64,000 nucleotides of DNA from Ponticoccus alexandrii. GTDB taxonomy: Bacteria; Pseudomonadota; Alphaproteobacteria; Rhodobacterales; Rhodobacteraceae. The notes under the pieces were generated by a model. It did no database searches and was not told the origin of the DNA. It worked only from the letters and a program-made list of their open reading frames with translations. Of this stretch, positions 52,773 to 61,599 are shown in pieces. The stretch is from positions 1,674,001-1,738,000 of the forward strand of contig NZ_CP047166.1 of the NCBI RefSeq assembly GCF_016806125.1, in the 5' to 3' direction. The stretch's first letter is position 1. The number at the start of each line of letters is the position of its first letter. A program made the position numbers and the translations under genes.

Positions 52773-53735
52773 ATGCGTCTGTTCGGGATCGTTGCGGGAA
52801 TCGTGCTGGCCGGGGCCGCTTGGGGCGATCCGTCCTTCTGGCGGCATGAGTGGCCGCAGACGGATTTCGAGCGGACGTCTGTCGGGTCATGGGTCGAGAT
52901 CATCTCTGGCGGGCCACCGAAGGACGGCATTCCGGCGCTGTCCGATCCGGCCTTCACGGAGGTGGGACAGGAGACGCGGATCGGCCCCACCGAGCCGGTG
53001 ATTGCCGTCGAGGTCGAGGGCCAGCGCCCGCGTGCCTACCCGATCCGCTACCTGACCTGGCACGAGATCGTCAACGATCAGATCGGCCCGGTGCCCGTTG
53101 CGGTAACCTTCTGCCCGCTCTGCAACTCTGCTTTGACCTTCGACCGGCGGGTCGGGGGCCGCGTGCTGACCTTCGGCGTCTCAGGCAAGCTGCGGAATTC
53201 CGACATGATCATGTACGACCGCGAGACGCAAAGCTGGTGGCAGCAGGCCATCGGCACCGGGATCGTGGGTGAGATGACCGGCACGGAACTGGACCTGCTG
53301 CCAAGCTGGATGGAAAGCTGGGCGGCTTTCTCCGCGCGTCATCCGGACGGGCTGGTCATGGCAGAGCCGTCGTGGAACCGCCCCTATGGCCGCAACCCCT
53401 ACGCCGGGTACGATTCGTCGAAGCGGCCCTTCCTCTACAAGGGCGAGATGCCGTCCCACGGGGTGCCGCCGCTGATGCGCGTCGTGCGCGTGGGCAACCG
53501 CGCTTGGCCCATGACGCGGCTCGCAGAGGCGGGGGCCTTGAGCGAGGCGGGGGTGGACCTGACGTGGGAGGCCGGGCAGGCCTCGGCGCTGGACGCGGGG
53601 ACCATCGCCGCCGGACGCGACGTGGGATCGGTGCGTGTCCGGGATGCCGAGGGGCGGGATCTGCCGCATGACGTGCTCTTCGCCTTCGCGTTCCATGCCT
53701 TCTGGCCGCACGGGATCTGGATGCTGGGCGACTAG
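52773..53735 (+). CDS. DUF3179 domain protein, exported
   Basis: 320 residues with a short signal sequence (GIVAGIVLAGAAWG). The DUF3179 pattern is clear: AYPIRYLTWHEIVNDQIG, VAVTFCPLCNSALTFDRRVGGRVLTFGVSGKLRNSDMIMYDRETQSWWQQ. The CxxC and adjacent polar residues suggest a metal or redox site, but no role is known. ATG after GGGGATGGGGCC is chosen; a longer frame upstream lacks a signal. Confidence 0.87.
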   Translation: MRLFGIVAGIVLAGAAWGDPSFWRHEWPQTDFERTSVGSWVEIISGGPPKDGIPALSDPAFTEVGQETRIGPTEPVIAVEVEGQRPRAYPIRYLTWHEIVNDQIGPVPVAVTFCPLCNSALTFDRRVGGRVLTFGVSGKLRNSDMIMYDRETQSWWQQAIGTGIVGEMTGTELDLLPSWMESWAAFSARHPDGLVMAEPSWNRPYGRNPYAGYDSSKRPFLYKGEMPSHGVPPLMRVVRVGNRAWPMTRLAEAGALSEAGVDLTWEAGQASALDAGTIAAGRDVGSVRVRDAEGRDLPHDVLFAFAFHAFWPHGIWMLGD

Positions 53736-53929
53736 GCGCGGCGGGGTTGGGTGCAACCGGAGCGATGGGACCCAAACATCGGAGAGGCCGCGCGACAGGG
53801 CGGGACCCTGCTTGTGTCGGGCGTCGCGATCTTGCCCGGGGGCGTCGGGTCCTTTCTCTGAGGTGGTCGTGATGCGGGGGGGGGGCAAGCGGTATCCCTA
53901 TGCTCATCCGTGGGTGCGTCTGTCCTCCA

Positions 53930-54820
53930 TCAGTGCATCAATCGGGCGGGCAGGTGTCGCGCCATCGGTGCCAGCGCACCGAGGTGCAGCCATGTGCCGC
54001 CCAGCCGGTGCGGTCGCGCGCCCGTGCCCAGCTTGAAATGCACCAGCCCCGCCGCGTCCCGCGCATTCAACGTGCCAAGATCCATCACCCGGTGACCACG
54101 CCCGGCGGCATGGATCATGGCGGCCCAGAGCAGGCGGTTCATCGCGTTCAGGCGGCGCCCCTCTGCCGTGCTGTGGCCAATCTGCCAGGTGCACATGACG
54201 CCATGTGACAGGATCAGCAGGGCCGCAACGGGCTGACCCCTGTGGCGCGCCTCGAAGACCGTGGCCTTGCCGGGATTGGCGGCGGCGAAGGCGGCGGAGA
54301 CGCCCGGCGGAAGACCGCGATAACCCTTGTCCCGCGCCTGCGTCTGTTCGGCCCGCAACAGCCAGTGATCGCCGCCGAGCGCATGACGTGTGACCTTGAG
54401 CGGGGCGCGCAGGGCGGCGTTCAGCCGGTTCCGCCACTTCTGCGCCATGGCCGCGCGCATCTCTGCCTCTTCGCCAAGCGGCAAGAGCGCGATGCTGGCA
54501 GGCGTCATGATCGGCCAGAACCCGGCGGCGCGCAGGCGGTCGGGGGCCATGCCTTCGGCGTTCAGGATCATCGGACGGCCGTCATGCCACTGTCGCCAGC
54601 GGTCGGGCCAGTCCTGAAGGGCATCGGCTTCCCCGACAGGCCCGCGCGAGATCAGGTCGTCGCGCCCGAACACGCGCAGCCGCCGCGACTGGACCTGCCA
54701 GCGCAAACGCTCCCGCTCGTGGCTTTCGCGGCAACACAGGCGCAGGGGCTGGCCCATCGCCGCGCAGGTGGCGGCGAATTCGTCGGATTGCGGCAGGGGT
54801 ACGGCCAGCGAGTCGATCAT
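53930..54820 (-). CDS. FemAB/GNAT-like acyltransferase
   Basis: 296 residues with a GNAT-type acyltransferase fold of the FemAB kind: AAMAQKWRNRLNAALRA in the middle, then AAANPGKATVFEARHRGQPVAALLILSHG and the C-terminal GRRLNAMNRLLWAAMIHAAGRGHRVMDLG and VHFKLGTGARPHRLGGTW. Relatives transfer aminoacyl or acyl groups in cell-wall or capsule building; the substrate here is unknown. Convergent with the DUF3179 gene; the 194-bp gap holds only a run of ten G (53876-53885). Confidence 0.78.
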   Translation of the reverse strand: MIDSLAVPLPQSDEFAATCAAMGQPLRLCCRESHERERLRWQVQSRRLRVFGRDDLISRGPVGEADALQDWPDRWRQWHDGRPMILNAEGMAPDRLRAAGFWPIMTPASIALLPLGEEAEMRAAMAQKWRNRLNAALRAPLKVTRHALGGDHWLLRAEQTQARDKGYRGLPPGVSAAFAAANPGKATVFEARHRGQPVAALLILSHGVMCTWQIGHSTAEGRRLNAMNRLLWAAMIHAAGRGHRVMDLGTLNARDAAGLVHFKLGTGARPHRLGGTWLHLGALAPMARHLPARLMH

Positions 54821-54867
54821 CGACAGCCATTAACGGAATAGAAAGTTTCGATCCGCTTAATGGCGGA

Positions 54868-55017
54868 ATGAAAACACTGATCCAAAAACCCCGCAGGGCC
54901 GCTGTCACCGTCCGGACGCTGGACCCGCCGCGCCCGACCGCCGCTGCCGCGCTGCTGCTGGCCTCGGCACTGTCGCTGCCCTTTGCCCTGCTGGCGGTGA
55001 TCCAGGCGCTGCTGTAA
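54868..55017 (+). CDS. Small membrane peptide, 49 residues
   Basis: ATG follows GGCGGA with a short spacing. The product begins MKTLIQKPRRAAVTVRTL, has a basic/proline N-terminal part, then one hydrophobic helix (AALLLASALSLPFALLAVIQALL) to the stop. Such a single-pass peptide is plausible as a regulator or complex subunit. It is divergent from the acyltransferase gene. No family is recognised; the reading frame is clean but short, so confidence is moderate. Confidence 0.5.
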   Translation: MKTLIQKPRRAAVTVRTLDPPRPTAAAALLLASALSLPFALLAVIQALL

Positions 55018-55070
55018 GAGCGCCGCCCGGCAATGACGGACCGCGCGGTGCCCCGCGCGGCCCTGTGGCC

Positions 55071-56324
55071 TTACCCGGCCAGTTTCACCAGCGCGTGGCG
55101 CTTCTTGCCCGCGCTCAATTTGATCGGCGTCGCCAAGGCGCCAGCGTCCAGCACCAGACCTGCGTCAGTGAGGGGGGCGTCGTCCATGCGCGCGCCGTTC
55201 TCGGCGATCAGGCGCTTGGCCTCCTTGCCGGATTTCGCGAGGCCCGACCGCACCAGAACCTGCACGATGGAGATGCCCTCTGCCACATCCGCCGCCGACA
55301 GTTCCAGCGTCGGCAGGTCGTCGCCCACGCCGCCCTTCTCGAAAACCTCGCGCGCGGTCGCCTCTGCCGCCGCCGCCGCCTCTGCGCCATGGCAGAGAGT
55401 CGTGACCTCGTTGGCGAGGATGATCTTGGCGCCGTTGATCTCGGAGCCTTCCAGCGCGCCCAGCCGCTCACATTCCTCGACCGGAAGCTCGGTGTAGAGC
55501 TTCAGGAACCGGCCCACGTCGGCATCGGTGGTGTTGCGCCAGAACTGCCAGAACTCGTAGGGCGTGAGCATGTCGGCGTTGAGCCACATGGCGCCGCCCT
55601 GCGACTTGCCCATCTTGCGCCCGTCCGAGGTGGTCAGAAGCGGCGAGGTCAGCCCGTAGATCTCGTGATCCAGCACCCGGCGCGTCAGGTCGATCCCGTT
55701 GACGATATTGCCCCACTGGTCGCTGCCGCCCATCTGCAGAACGCAGCCATAGCGGCGGTTCAGCTCAAGGAAATCATAGGCTTGCAGAATCATGTAGTTG
55801 AATTCGAGGAACGACAGCGATTGCTCGCGGTCCAGCCGCGACTTCACCGATTCAAAGGACAGCATCCGGTTGACCGAGAAGTGCCGCCCGATGTCGCGCA
55901 GGAAGTCGAGGTAGTTCAACCCGTCCAGCCACTCGGCATTGTTCAGCATCAGGGCCCCCGAGGGCGCGTCGCCGTAGGTGAGGTACTTGGCAAAGACCTG
56001 CTTCATCCCGGCGATATTCGCGTCGATCTGCTCGGGGCCGAGCAGGGGCCGCTCGTCCGAGCGGAAGGAGGGATCGCCCACCTTGGTCGTGCCGCCGCCC
56101 ATCAGCGTGATCGGCCGGTGCCCGGTCTTTTGCAGCCAGCGCAACATCATGATGTTGAGCAGGTGCCCGACGTGCAGCGACTGCGCGGTCGCGTCGTAGC
56201 CGATGTAGGCTGTCACCACCCCGTTTGACAGGGCCTCGTCCAGCGCCTGATAATCGGTGCAATCGGCCAGATATCCGCGCTCCATCATGATGCGCATGAA
56301 GTCCGATTTGGGATGGTAGGTCAT
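55071..56324 (-). CDS. tyrS: Tyrosyl-tRNA synthetase
   Basis: 417 residues. Class I signatures: the HIGH-like [16 protein letters not shown] and KMSKS-like [14 protein letters not shown]. The C-terminus has an S4 RNA-binding domain ([18 protein letters not shown]). [15 protein letters not shown] is the tyrosine/ATP region. It is divergent from anmK with only 52 bp between; CTTATA and TATAAG there may be -10 boxes on the two strands. Confidence 0.97.
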   Translation of the reverse strand: MTYHPKSDFMRIMMERGYLADCTDYQALDEALSNGVVTAYIGYDATAQSLHVGHLLNIMMLRWLQKTGHRPITLMGGGTTKVGDPSFRSDERPLLGPEQIDANIAGMKQVFAKYLTYGDAPSGALMLNNAEWLDGLNYLDFLRDIGRHFSVNRMLSFESVKSRLDREQSLSFLEFNYMILQAYDFLELNRRYGCVLQMGGSDQWGNIVNGIDLTRRVLDHEIYGLTSPLLTTSDGRKMGKSQGGAMWLNADMLTPYEFWQFWRNTTDADVGRFLKLYTELPVEECERLGALEGSEINGAKIILANEVTTLCHGAEAAAAAEATAREVFEKGGVGDDLPTLELSAADVAEGISIVQVLVRSGLAKSGKEAKRLIAENGARMDDAPLTDAGLVLDAGALATPIKLSAGKKRHALVKLAG

Positions 56325-56376
56325 AGCCGGCCTCTCTTATACTGCGCGCCGAGCTATAAGAAGAAGCGGGGCAAAG

Positions 56377-57477
56377 GTGAAGGGCAAGATCGCGGCAGGC
56401 CCGGTCCGGGCGTTGGGGGCGATGTCGGGGACCTCTCTGGACGGCGTGGATGCGGCAGAGATCGTGACCGACGGGCTGCGCATCCTCGAATTCGGCGAAA
56501 GCGGGTACCGGGCCTACAGCGATGCGGAGCGGGCGACGCTGCGCGCCGTCTTGGGCCGCTGGCCCGGCGAGGGGCTGGAGGCGGCGACCAGGGTCGTGCA
56601 CGAAGCCCACACCGAGCTGATGGCCGGCTTCCCAGAGGCCGAGATGCTGGGCTTTCACGGCCAGACGCTGGCGCATGACCCCAAGGGGCGCGGCACGCAC
56701 CAGCTGGGCGACGGCGCGGTGCTGGCCGAGGCGCTGGCGCGTCCGGTGATCTGGGATTTCCGCTCCGCCGATGTGGCTTTGGGGGGTGAGGGCGCGCCGC
56801 TTGCGCCCTTCTTCCACTTCGCCTGCGCCAAGTGGATCGGGGCCGAGGCACCGCTGGCTTTGCTGAACCTCGGCGGCGTGGGCAACCTGACATGGGTCGA
56901 TCCGCGCCACGCCACGCCGGAGGCAGAGGGCGCGTTGCTGGCTTTCGACACGGGCCCGGCGAATGCGCCGATCAACGACCTCGTGGCCCTGCGCCTGGGG
57001 CTAGACTGCGACCGGGACGGTGCGCTGGCCCGGCAGGGCCGGGTGGAGGACGGCGCGCTGGAGCTGTTCCTCGACGAGCAATACTTCCGCCGGATGCCGC
57101 CCAAGTCTCTGGACCGGGACGATTTCTCCCTGATGCTCGACCTCGTGCGGGAACTGTCGGACGCCGATGCGGCGGCAACCATGACCGCCATGGCGGCGGC
57201 TGCGGTGATGCAGGGGATGGAGCACTGCCCCGTCGCGCCCGACCGCCTGCTGGTGACCGGCGGCGGGCGGCACAACCCGGTGATGATGGAGATGCTGGCG
57301 GTGGGCCTCGATTGCCCGGTCCTGCCGGTGGAGGCCGTGGGCCTCGACGGAGACATGCTGGAAGCGCAGGCCTTCGCCTATCTCGCCGTGCGTGTGGCGC
57401 ATGGCCTGCCGACCTCCTGCCCGGGCACGACCGGCGTCGCCGCCCCGGTCGGCGGCGGGCAGATAAGCCGCCCCTGA
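56377..57477 (+). CDS. anmK: Anhydro-N-acetylmuramic acid kinase
   Basis: Recycles 1,6-anhydro-MurNAc from peptidoglycan turnover to MurNAc-6-phosphate. 366 residues with the ASKHA signatures [71 protein letters not shown] and [12 protein letters not shown]. The start is GTG, ten or so bases after the TATAAG box. A Tyr-specific tRNA ligase gene is its divergent neighbour, a recurrent arrangement in several proteobacteria. Confidence 0.95.
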   Translation: MKGKIAAGPVRALGAMSGTSLDGVDAAEIVTDGLRILEFGESGYRAYSDAERATLRAVLGRWPGEGLEAATRVVHEAHTELMAGFPEAEMLGFHGQTLAHDPKGRGTHQLGDGAVLAEALARPVIWDFRSADVALGGEGAPLAPFFHFACAKWIGAEAPLALLNLGGVGNLTWVDPRHATPEAEGALLAFDTGPANAPINDLVALRLGLDCDRDGALARQGRVEDGALELFLDEQYFRRMPPKSLDRDDFSLMLDLVRELSDADAAATMTAMAAAAVMQGMEHCPVAPDRLLVTGGGRHNPVMMEMLAVGLDCPVLPVEAVGLDGDMLEAQAFAYLAVRVAHGLPTSCPGTTGVAAPVGGGQISRP

Positions 57478-57504
57478 TCGCCGCCCCGCGTGAGGCACGT
57501 TCAG

Positions 57505-57546
57505 GAGCCTCCGGCGGGGATATTTAAGGACAGAAGAAAACCGGGG
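57505..57546 (+). repeat. Dispersed GATATTTT/GGACAGAAGAAA motif, copy 4 (right half)
   Basis: GGAGCCTCCGGCGGGGATAT followed by TTAAGGACAGAAGAAACC. Only the right half remains; the two leading hairpins seen in copies 1 and 2 are absent. It starts 28 bases after the anmK stop. Confidence 0.6.
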
Positions 57547-57717
57547 GTTCGCCATAGCCGCGACATAGGCCGCCCGTGGAATTGGTCGAAGCCCGCGCGG
57601 CCAGGCCGAGGCGGGCTTCGGGATCAGCCGTGGCTTCTCCTGTCACGGCCATCGGCGTCCCCGCCTGTACCGCCCCCGCATCCTGTGCGTGTTTGGTTAA
57701 GAAAAGATGGACAGACC

Positions 57718-57777
57718 CGTTTTCTTCTGTCCCGAAATATCCCGGGGGAGGCCGCAGGCCGGGGGCAGAGCCCCTGG
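57718..57777 (-). repeat. Dispersed GATATTTT/GGACAGAAGAAA motif, copy 5 (inverted)
   Basis: Read on the minus strand: GGGGC-TCT-GCCCC hairpin, GGCC-TGC-GGCC hairpin, CCCCCGGGATATTTC, GGGACAGAAGAAAACGGG. It begins eight bases beyond the moaA stop in moaA orientation and is the best match to copy 1. Confidence 0.7.
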
Positions 57778-57784
57778 TTCCGTT

Positions 57785-58792
57785 TCAACCGCCCGTGTGG
57801 CTCATGTGGCGAGACACGCGGCCGTCCACGCTCTGCCGGGAGTAGTCGAAGTCGTGGCCCTTGGGCTTGTGGGAAATCGCGTCGCGGATCGCGGCTTCCA
57901 GCGGCGCATCGTCGCCCGGGTGGTTGCGCAGCGCCGCGCGCAGGTCGGCGTTGTCCTCTTGCCCGAGGCACATGAACAACTCGCCCGTGCAGGTCAGGCG
58001 TACGCGGTTGCAGCTTTCGCAGAAGTTATGCGTGAGCGGCGTGATGAAACCGATCTTCTGCCCCGTCTCCTCCAGCCGGACATAGCGGGCCGGGCCGCCG
58101 GTGCTTTCGGGGAGGTCGGTCAGGGTGTAGTGCTCTGCCAGACGCGCGCGCAGGTCGGTCAGCTTCCAGTACTGGTCGAGCCGGTCCTCGTTGCCGATGT
58201 CGCCCATCGGCATGACCTCGATCCACGTCAGGTCGATTCCGCGGTCCGCGCACCATTCGGTCATCGACAGCAGCTCGTCCTCGTTGAAGCCTTTCAGCGC
58301 CACGGCGTTCAGCTTCACCCGCATGCCCGCCGCCTGCGCCGCGTCGATGCCCTTCAGCACCTGCGGCAGGCGGCCCCAGCGTGTGATCTCGGCGAATTTC
58401 GCCTCGTCCAGCGTGTCGAGCGAGATATTGACCCGCCGCACGCCCGCGTCCCAGAGCGGCGCGGCGAAGCGTTCCAGCTGCGAGCCGTTGGTCGTCAGCG
58501 TCAGTTCCTTCAGCGCGCCCGAGTCCAGGTGCCGCGTCATCGACTGGAAGAACCGCAGGATGTCGCGGCGGACCAGCGGCTCGCCACCGGTGATGCGCAG
58601 CTTTTCCACCCCCAGCCGCACGAAGGTCGAACACATGCGGTCCAGTTCCTCGAGCGTCAGCAGTTCCTTCTTGGGCAGAAAGGTCATGTTCTCCGACATG
58701 CAGTAGACGCAGCGGAAGTCGCAGCGGTCCGTGACGGAGACCCGAAGGTAAGAGATCGGGCGGGCGAAGGGGTCGATCAGCGGTGCGGTCAT
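57785..58792 (-). CDS. moaA: GTP 3',8-cyclase, molybdenum cofactor synthesis
   Basis: Radical-SAM enzyme, first step of molybdopterin synthesis. 335 residues; cluster I ligands are C24, C28 and C31 ([11 protein letters not shown]), the C-terminal cluster ligands are in [20 protein letters not shown], and the protein ends in the essential [12 protein letters not shown] binds SAM. An upstream extension of 41 codons is not conserved. No other moa gene is in the window. Confidence 0.97.
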   Translation of the reverse strand: MTAPLIDPFARPISYLRVSVTDRCDFRCVYCMSENMTFLPKKELLTLEELDRMCSTFVRLGVEKLRITGGEPLVRRDILRFFQSMTRHLDSGALKELTLTTNGSQLERFAAPLWDAGVRRVNISLDTLDEAKFAEITRWGRLPQVLKGIDAAQAAGMRVKLNAVALKGFNEDELLSMTEWCADRGIDLTWIEVMPMGDIGNEDRLDQYWKLTDLRARLAEHYTLTDLPESTGGPARYVRLEETGQKIGFITPLTHNFCESCNRVRLTCTGELFMCLGQEDNADLRAALRNHPGDDAPLEAAIRDAISHKPKGHDFDYSRQSVDGRVSRHMSHTGG

Positions 58793-58841
58793 GTCCAAGA
58801 TGTAGCCGTGGGCGGAATTTCGAGCAAGGGTGCGCTCGGAA

Positions 58842-58870
58842 TTGTCATATGTCAGGCCCGACCTTAGGGT
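58842..58870 (+). promoter_or_regulatory. Predicted sigma-70 promoter of the 58897 lipoprotein gene
   Basis: TTGTCA (58842-58847) and TAGGGT (58865-58870) are separated by 17 bp. The transcript would begin near 58877, about 20 bases before the start codon. Confidence 0.55.
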
Positions 58871-58896
58871 GAGGCGCAAACTCAGGGGTACGAGAT

Positions 58897-59412
58897 ATGA
58901 GAGCAGCGGTTGCAATGATGGCGGTCCTCGCGGTGGCGGGTTGCGGAGAGAATGGCCTTTTTAAGGGGCAGGGTCCGTTCCATAGGGCGCCCGACGCGGA
59001 GTCTGCGCCAGCGTCATCTGCGGCGGAGGCCGGGCAGGCGGCGCCCGCAACGGCCGCAGTGAAGCCGCCTGCGGGGGCGCGCACGGTCGAACAGTTCGAC
59101 ACGACGACCCCGGAGGAACGTGTTGCCGCCGCCGCGGCGCCGGTGGAACCGGCGGGCGAGCGGAGCCTCGGAACAACCGTGGCAAGCCTTGGCGAGGTGG
59201 CTGAGGCCGGGTTCTGGCTGAAGACCCCGCTGGTGACCGAGCGGACAAGGGGCCGGGTGCTCAACCCCGCCAGCGGAAAGTCGGCGCAGGTCGACCTGAT
59301 TCCCATCGACGGACCGGCCAGCGCGGGCAGCCGTATTTCCCTGGCCGCGATGCGCCTGCTGGAGGCATCGCTGACCGACCTGCCGACGGTCGAGGTTTTC
59401 ACCGGCGGCTGA
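58897..59412 (+). CDS. Small lipoprotein of the family often mislabelled D-galactarate dehydratase
   Basis: 171 residues with a lipobox ([11 protein letters not shown]). Residues about 30-85 are an Ala/Pro-rich flexible linker; the conserved C-terminal half is [21 protein letters not shown], then [46 protein letters not shown]. Rhodobacterales members are often annotated as D-galactarate dehydratase (recollection), but nothing enzymatic is seen. Fits a periplasmic, membrane-tethered structural role. Confidence 0.78.
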   Translation: MRAAVAMMAVLAVAGCGENGLFKGQGPFHRAPDAESAPASSAAEAGQAAPATAAVKPPAGARTVEQFDTTTPEERVAAAAAPVEPAGERSLGTTVASLGEVAEAGFWLKTPLVTERTRGRVLNPASGKSAQVDLIPIDGPASAGSRISLAAMRLLEASLTDLPTVEVFTGG

Positions 59413-59503
59413 CCGGGGCAGGCGGCTCGGGCGGTGGGCGGCGTCTTGCCTTTCCGCGACAGGCCCTAGCTTGCCCTGGGCATGACCGACCGGAGGCGCC
59501 TGC

Positions 59504-60925
59504 ATGTCCAAACCCGCTCCTGCCCTGTATTGGGTGCGCCGCGATCTGCGGCTGTCCGACAATGCCGCCCTGCGCGCCGCCGCAGAGGGTGGGCGCCCGG
59601 TCATCCCGGTTTTCATCCGCGACAGCCTGACCTTGGGTCTGGGCACGGCGCCGCAATGGCGGCTGGGGCTGGGCCTTGGGCATTTCTCGGAGGCGCTGGA
59701 CGGCAAGGGGCTTCGGCTGGTCCTGCGGTCCGGCGATCCGGTCGATTGCCTGAAGGCGCTGGTTCGGGAAACCGGCGCCGAGGCGGTGCACTGGACCCGC
59801 GCCTACGATCCCGACGGCGTGACCCGCGACAAGGCGGTGAAGGCCGCGCTGGAAGAGCAGGGAATCACCGCGCAAAGCCACACCGGCCACCTGATGTTTC
59901 AGCCATGGACGGTCGAGACCAAGACCGGCGGCTATTACAAGGTCTATACGCCGTTCTGGAAGGCGGTGCGGGGCCTTGGGGTCAACGACCCTCTGCCCGT
60001 GCCCGCCAGCCTGAGTGCCCCGGCGACATGGCCCGACAGCGAAAAGCTGGACGATTGGCGCCTTGGTGCCGGGATGCGGCGCGGTGCCGGGGTCGTCCGG
60101 CCCTACGTGCGGCTTGGCGAGCGTGCCGCGCAGAGCCGTCTGGGGGCGTTCATGGCCTCGAAGGTGGCGGACTATGGGCGTGCGCGCGACGCCGTGGCCG
60201 AGGACGGCACCTCTTGCCTGTCCGAGAACCTCAGCCTTGGAGAGATCACGCCCGCGCAGTGCTGGCACGCCGGGCGCCGGGCCATGGAAGAGGGCAATGC
60301 GGGGGCCGAGACCTTCCTGAAGGAACTGGTCTGGCGCGAGTTCGCCTATCACCTGATGTGGCATTCGCCGCGCCTGCTGACCGGCAACTGGCGCGAGGAT
60401 TGGGACGCCTTTCCGTGGAACGAGGACGAGCGTCTGCGCGAGGTCAAGGCGTGGAAGCAGGGGCGCACCGGGGTGCCCTTCGTGGATGCAGCCATGCGCG
60501 AGATGTACGTGACGGGCCGGATGCACAACCGCGCGCGGATGATCGTGGCAAGCTACCTGATCAAGCACCTGATGTGCCACTGGAAGATCGGCCTCAAGTG
60601 GTTCGAGGATTGCCTGATCGACTGGGACCCGGCCTCGAACGCGCTGGGGTGGCAGTGGTCGGCGGGCTCCGGCCCGGATGCGACGCCTTACTTCCGCGTG
60701 TTCAACCCCGAGACACAGGCCGAAAAGTTCGACTCTGACGGCACCTACCGCGACAGCTGGATCGCCGAGGGGCGCGGGACGCCGACGGAAACGGCGCTGT
60801 CCTACTTCGATGCGATTCCCGAAAGCTGGCCAATGTCCGCGAGGGACGCCTACCCGGACCCCATAGTCGGCGTGAAGGAAGGGCGGGAGAAGGCGCTGGC
60901 TGCCTATCAGAACCGTGACTTCTGA
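59504..60925 (+). CDS. phrB: Deoxyribodipyrimidine photolyase (class I CPD/cryptochrome family)
   Basis: Repairs UV pyrimidine dimers with blue light, FAD and an antenna cofactor. 473 residues: an N-terminal Rossmann domain (ALYWVRRDLRLSDNAAL), then the FAD domain with LKELVWREFAYHLMW, GVPFVDAAMREMYVTGRMHNRARMIVASYLIKHL and the C-terminal DWDPASNALGWQWSAGSGPDATPYFRVFNP. A possible promoter is TTGCCT with TAGCTT 15 bp downstream. Convergent with the SH3 lipoprotein. Confidence 0.94.
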   Translation: MSKPAPALYWVRRDLRLSDNAALRAAAEGGRPVIPVFIRDSLTLGLGTAPQWRLGLGLGHFSEALDGKGLRLVLRSGDPVDCLKALVRETGAEAVHWTRAYDPDGVTRDKAVKAALEEQGITAQSHTGHLMFQPWTVETKTGGYYKVYTPFWKAVRGLGVNDPLPVPASLSAPATWPDSEKLDDWRLGAGMRRGAGVVRPYVRLGERAAQSRLGAFMASKVADYGRARDAVAEDGTSCLSENLSLGEITPAQCWHAGRRAMEEGNAGAETFLKELVWREFAYHLMWHSPRLLTGNWREDWDAFPWNEDERLREVKAWKQGRTGVPFVDAAMREMYVTGRMHNRARMIVASYLIKHLMCHWKIGLKWFEDCLIDWDPASNALGWQWSAGSGPDATPYFRVFNPETQAEKFDSDGTYRDSWIAEGRGTPTETALSYFDAIPESWPMSARDAYPDPIVGVKEGREKALAAYQNRDF

Positions 60926-60933
60926 TGGGTCGT

Positions 60934-61006
60934 GGCCGGGCTGACACCCGGCCTACGGTTTCACGACAGGGTGGCACGGTGGGTATGCCGGGCTTCAGCC
61001 CGGCAT
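60934..61006. repeat. Pair of CCGGGC hairpins after phrB
   Basis: Hairpin 1 (60934-60953) is GGCCGGG-CTGACA-CCCGGCC; hairpin 2 (60985-61006) is ATGCCGGGCT-TC-AGCCCGGCAT. They lie between the convergent ends of phrB and the SH3 lipoprotein gene and may end transcription from both sides. They look like a third, distinct repeat family (only one copy in the window). Confidence 0.6.
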
Positions 61007-61036
61007 TGCCAGCCCGTTGCGGCGGCGCTGCGCCTG

Positions 61037-61459
61037 TCAGTTGGCGACGCCGCCCATCTGGTCCATGCGCACCCAGCCCGATGCGCCATTGGCGCCGTAG
61101 CGGATCTTGCAGACCGGCGCGGCGTCGGAACAGGTCTCGACATAGCCGCCCATGCCGGGCGAAAGCGTGCCCGCCTTGGCGCTGCGGTCCGCCTCCTTGT
61201 AGATCGGCAGATCGCGCGAGGTCATGTTGACGTAGGGAATGTCCCGGCGCAGCGAGTCGCGCCAGCCCACCGGCTTGCGCGGAACGATGGGATCGCCCGG
61301 TGCGGGTTCCGCCAGCGACGCGGCGGCGCCGCCGTTGGGCGCGGGCAACTGGCTGGGCGGTGCATTGCCGCCGCCCATGTTGCCGACGATAGAGCGCATC
61401 TGCCCGCAGCCCGACACGGCTGTGACAAGCACCAGTGCGGTCATCAAAGAGCGTTTCAC
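61037..61459 (-). CDS. SH3-domain lipoprotein
   Basis: 140 residues. Start GTG, with AGGGGG 6-8 bases upstream, gives the signal MTALVLVTAVSGCGQ with lipobox VSGC. A short Gly/Pro/Ala linker follows, then a C-terminal SH3b-like domain (DIPYVNMTSRDLPIYKEADRSAKAGTLSPGMGGYVETCSDAAPVCKIRYGANGASGWVRMDQM) with two Cys likely paired. SH3b domains bind cell-wall peptides; a peptidoglycan-contact role is inferred. Confidence 0.8.
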   Translation of the reverse strand: MKRSLMTALVLVTAVSGCGQMRSIVGNMGGGNAPPSQLPAPNGGAAASLAEPAPGDPIVPRKPVGWRDSLRRDIPYVNMTSRDLPIYKEADRSAKAGTLSPGMGGYVETCSDAAPVCKIRYGANGASGWVRMDQMGGVAN

Positions 61460-61542
61460 GAAATTCCCCCTGACTGCTGAAAATTGCGGATTGCAGCGCC
61501 TACAGCAAACACCACCTTGACCAGATTCCAAAGCGGAAAAGC

Positions 61543-61570
61543 TTGCCAGAGCCTTGCGTCAGCTTAATTT
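61543..61570 (+). promoter_or_regulatory. Predicted promoter of cfa-trgA-trgB
   Basis: TTGCCA (61543-61548) and TAATTT (61565-61570) are 16 bp apart; the start point would be near 61577, 23 bases before the cfa ATG. Confidence 0.5.
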
Positions 61571-61599
61571 TCGGTGAAACGAAACAGTGACAGGCCGCC

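Larger units (their letters stand above)
57478..57784. other. 307-bp convergent gap with two inverted repeat copies
   Basis: Between the stops of anmK and moaA. Copies 4 and 5 of the dispersed motif point toward each other at the two ends. Between them is a further hairpin, GAAGCCCGC and GCGGGCTTC (57588-57619). No coding frame is convincing. Confidence 0.6.

Noticed and set aside
53876-53885. Run of ten G as a possible phase-variable tract
   Set aside because: It lies between two convergent genes, in no reading frame and no promoter position, so slippage would have no visible target.
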